DNA of 5,993 bases, taken from assembly GCA_018725345.1 (NCBI GenBank), contig QLUI01000124.1:1-5993 (forward strand), written 5' to 3'. The notes under the pieces were generated by a model, which saw only the letters and a program-made list of their open reading frames with translations, was not told where the DNA came from and made no database searches. The DNA is from Bacillota bacterium. Lineage in GTDB: Bacteria > Bacillota > Dethiobacteria > Dethiobacterales > Dethiobacteraceae. How positions within the stretch are numbered: position 1 is the first letter of the stretch; each line of letters opens with the position of its first letter. Below are positions 5,902-5,993 of the stretch, piece after piece. A program made the position numbers and the translations under genes.

Positions 5902-5922
5902 AAAAAACGCAAAGCGTTTTTT
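5902..5922 (-). terminator. Intrinsic terminator directly after murG, probably bidirectional
   Basis: Positions 5902-5910 and 5914-5922 form a perfect 9-bp stem, AAAAAACGC with GCGTTTTTT, around a 3-nt loop. On the minus strand, the murG TAA runs straight into the A-rich arm, and the T-rich arm supplies the U-tract. The plus strand reads almost the same, with a run of eight T residues at 5917-5924, so it could also act rightward. The stem has only three G-C pairs, so it may be leaky. It implies that murG transcripts largely end before murB. Confidence 0.6.
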
Positions 5923-5993
5923 TTACTGAAGCAATTTGCGAATTATTACTGCCATTCGTTCAGCGGCGTCAGGCACACCAAGCGCCCGACTTG
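5923..5993 (-). CDS. murG: C-terminal end of MurG (partial, runs off the window)
   Basis: The last 23 codons of a minus-strand gene read SRALGVPDAAERMAVIIRKLLQ and end in TAA at 5923-5925. The pattern A-x-x-LG-x-PDAAERxA followed by a short amphipathic helix is typical of the extreme C-terminus of MurG. MurG is the GT28-type glycosyltransferase that adds GlcNAc to lipid I to make lipid II at the inner membrane face. The position upstream of murB in a dcw cluster supports the call. The other two frames here either stop early or give no recognisable peptide. The catalytic domains lie beyond the window, so integrity cannot be judged. Confidence 0.8.
   Translation of the reverse strand, partial: SRALGVPDAAERMAVIIRKLLQ

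Noticed and set aside
5573..5922. Insertion sequence or transposase remnant
   Set aside because: I found no transposase-like peptide, no convincing terminal inverted repeats around the whole 5573-5922 block, and no target-site duplication. A MITE-like origin cannot be excluded but is not shown.
5516..5922. Known riboswitch, T-box, tRNA or rRNA in the murG-murB gap
   Set aside because: I see no T-box motif, no tRNA cloverleaf or TTCGA-type T-loop in context, and no familiar riboswitch core sequence.
5629..5929. Two plus-strand open frames (5629-5883 and 5720-5929) across the repeat region
   Set aside because: They consist mostly of the repeat read in different frames (period 176, not a multiple of three). 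They contain no recognisable domain, and the second runs into the murG terminator.

Overview
The window is a stretch of a division and cell-wall (dcw) cluster from a Gram-positive-type bacterium. Every credible gene lies on the minus strand, so transcription runs from right to left: murG (only its 3' end, right edge), then murB, murA, ftsQ/divIB, ftsA and ftsZ. The order murG-murB-murA-ftsQ-ftsA-ftsZ, the FtsZ N-terminus resembling that of Bacillus (MIEFDLE...), a DivIB-type FtsQ and strong GGAGG-like ribosome binding sites point to Firmicutes. I infer the class Clostridia, possibly Peptococcaceae-like, from gene order and general resemblance. No 16S or other taxonomic marker is present, so the family is a guess.

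Layout, left to right. Positions 1-91 lie downstream of ftsZ and hold a stem-loop with a T-tract that probably ends the operon. ftsZ (92-1141, TTG start) and ftsA (1171-2394, GTG start) are 29 bp apart. A 74-bp spacer separates ftsA from ftsQ (2469-3269). A 46-bp spacer with overlapping stem-loops separates ftsQ from murA. murA (3316-4590) and murB (4607-5503 or 5515) are 16 bp apart. A roughly 410-bp non-coding region (5516-5922) then separates murB from murG. It holds two perfect 92-bp direct repeats with a 176-bp period. Each repeat is followed by a diverged tail that contains a hairpin and an AACGC/GCGTT terminator-like stem. The tail next to murG forms a good intrinsic terminator directly after the murG stop codon.

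How the genes work together. MurA and MurB carry out the two committed cytoplasmic steps from UDP-GlcNAc to UDP-MurNAc. MurG makes lipid II at the membrane. FtsZ polymerises into the Z ring, FtsA anchors the ring to the membrane, and FtsQ/DivIB links it to the extracytoplasmic septal synthesis machinery. All five complete proteins have intact diagnostic motifs and near-normal length, apart from a short FtsZ linker.

The genes are ordinary, and I found no convincing novel protein system. The one region that deserves real attention is the duplicated structured element between murG and murB, which splits a cluster that is usually tightly packed.
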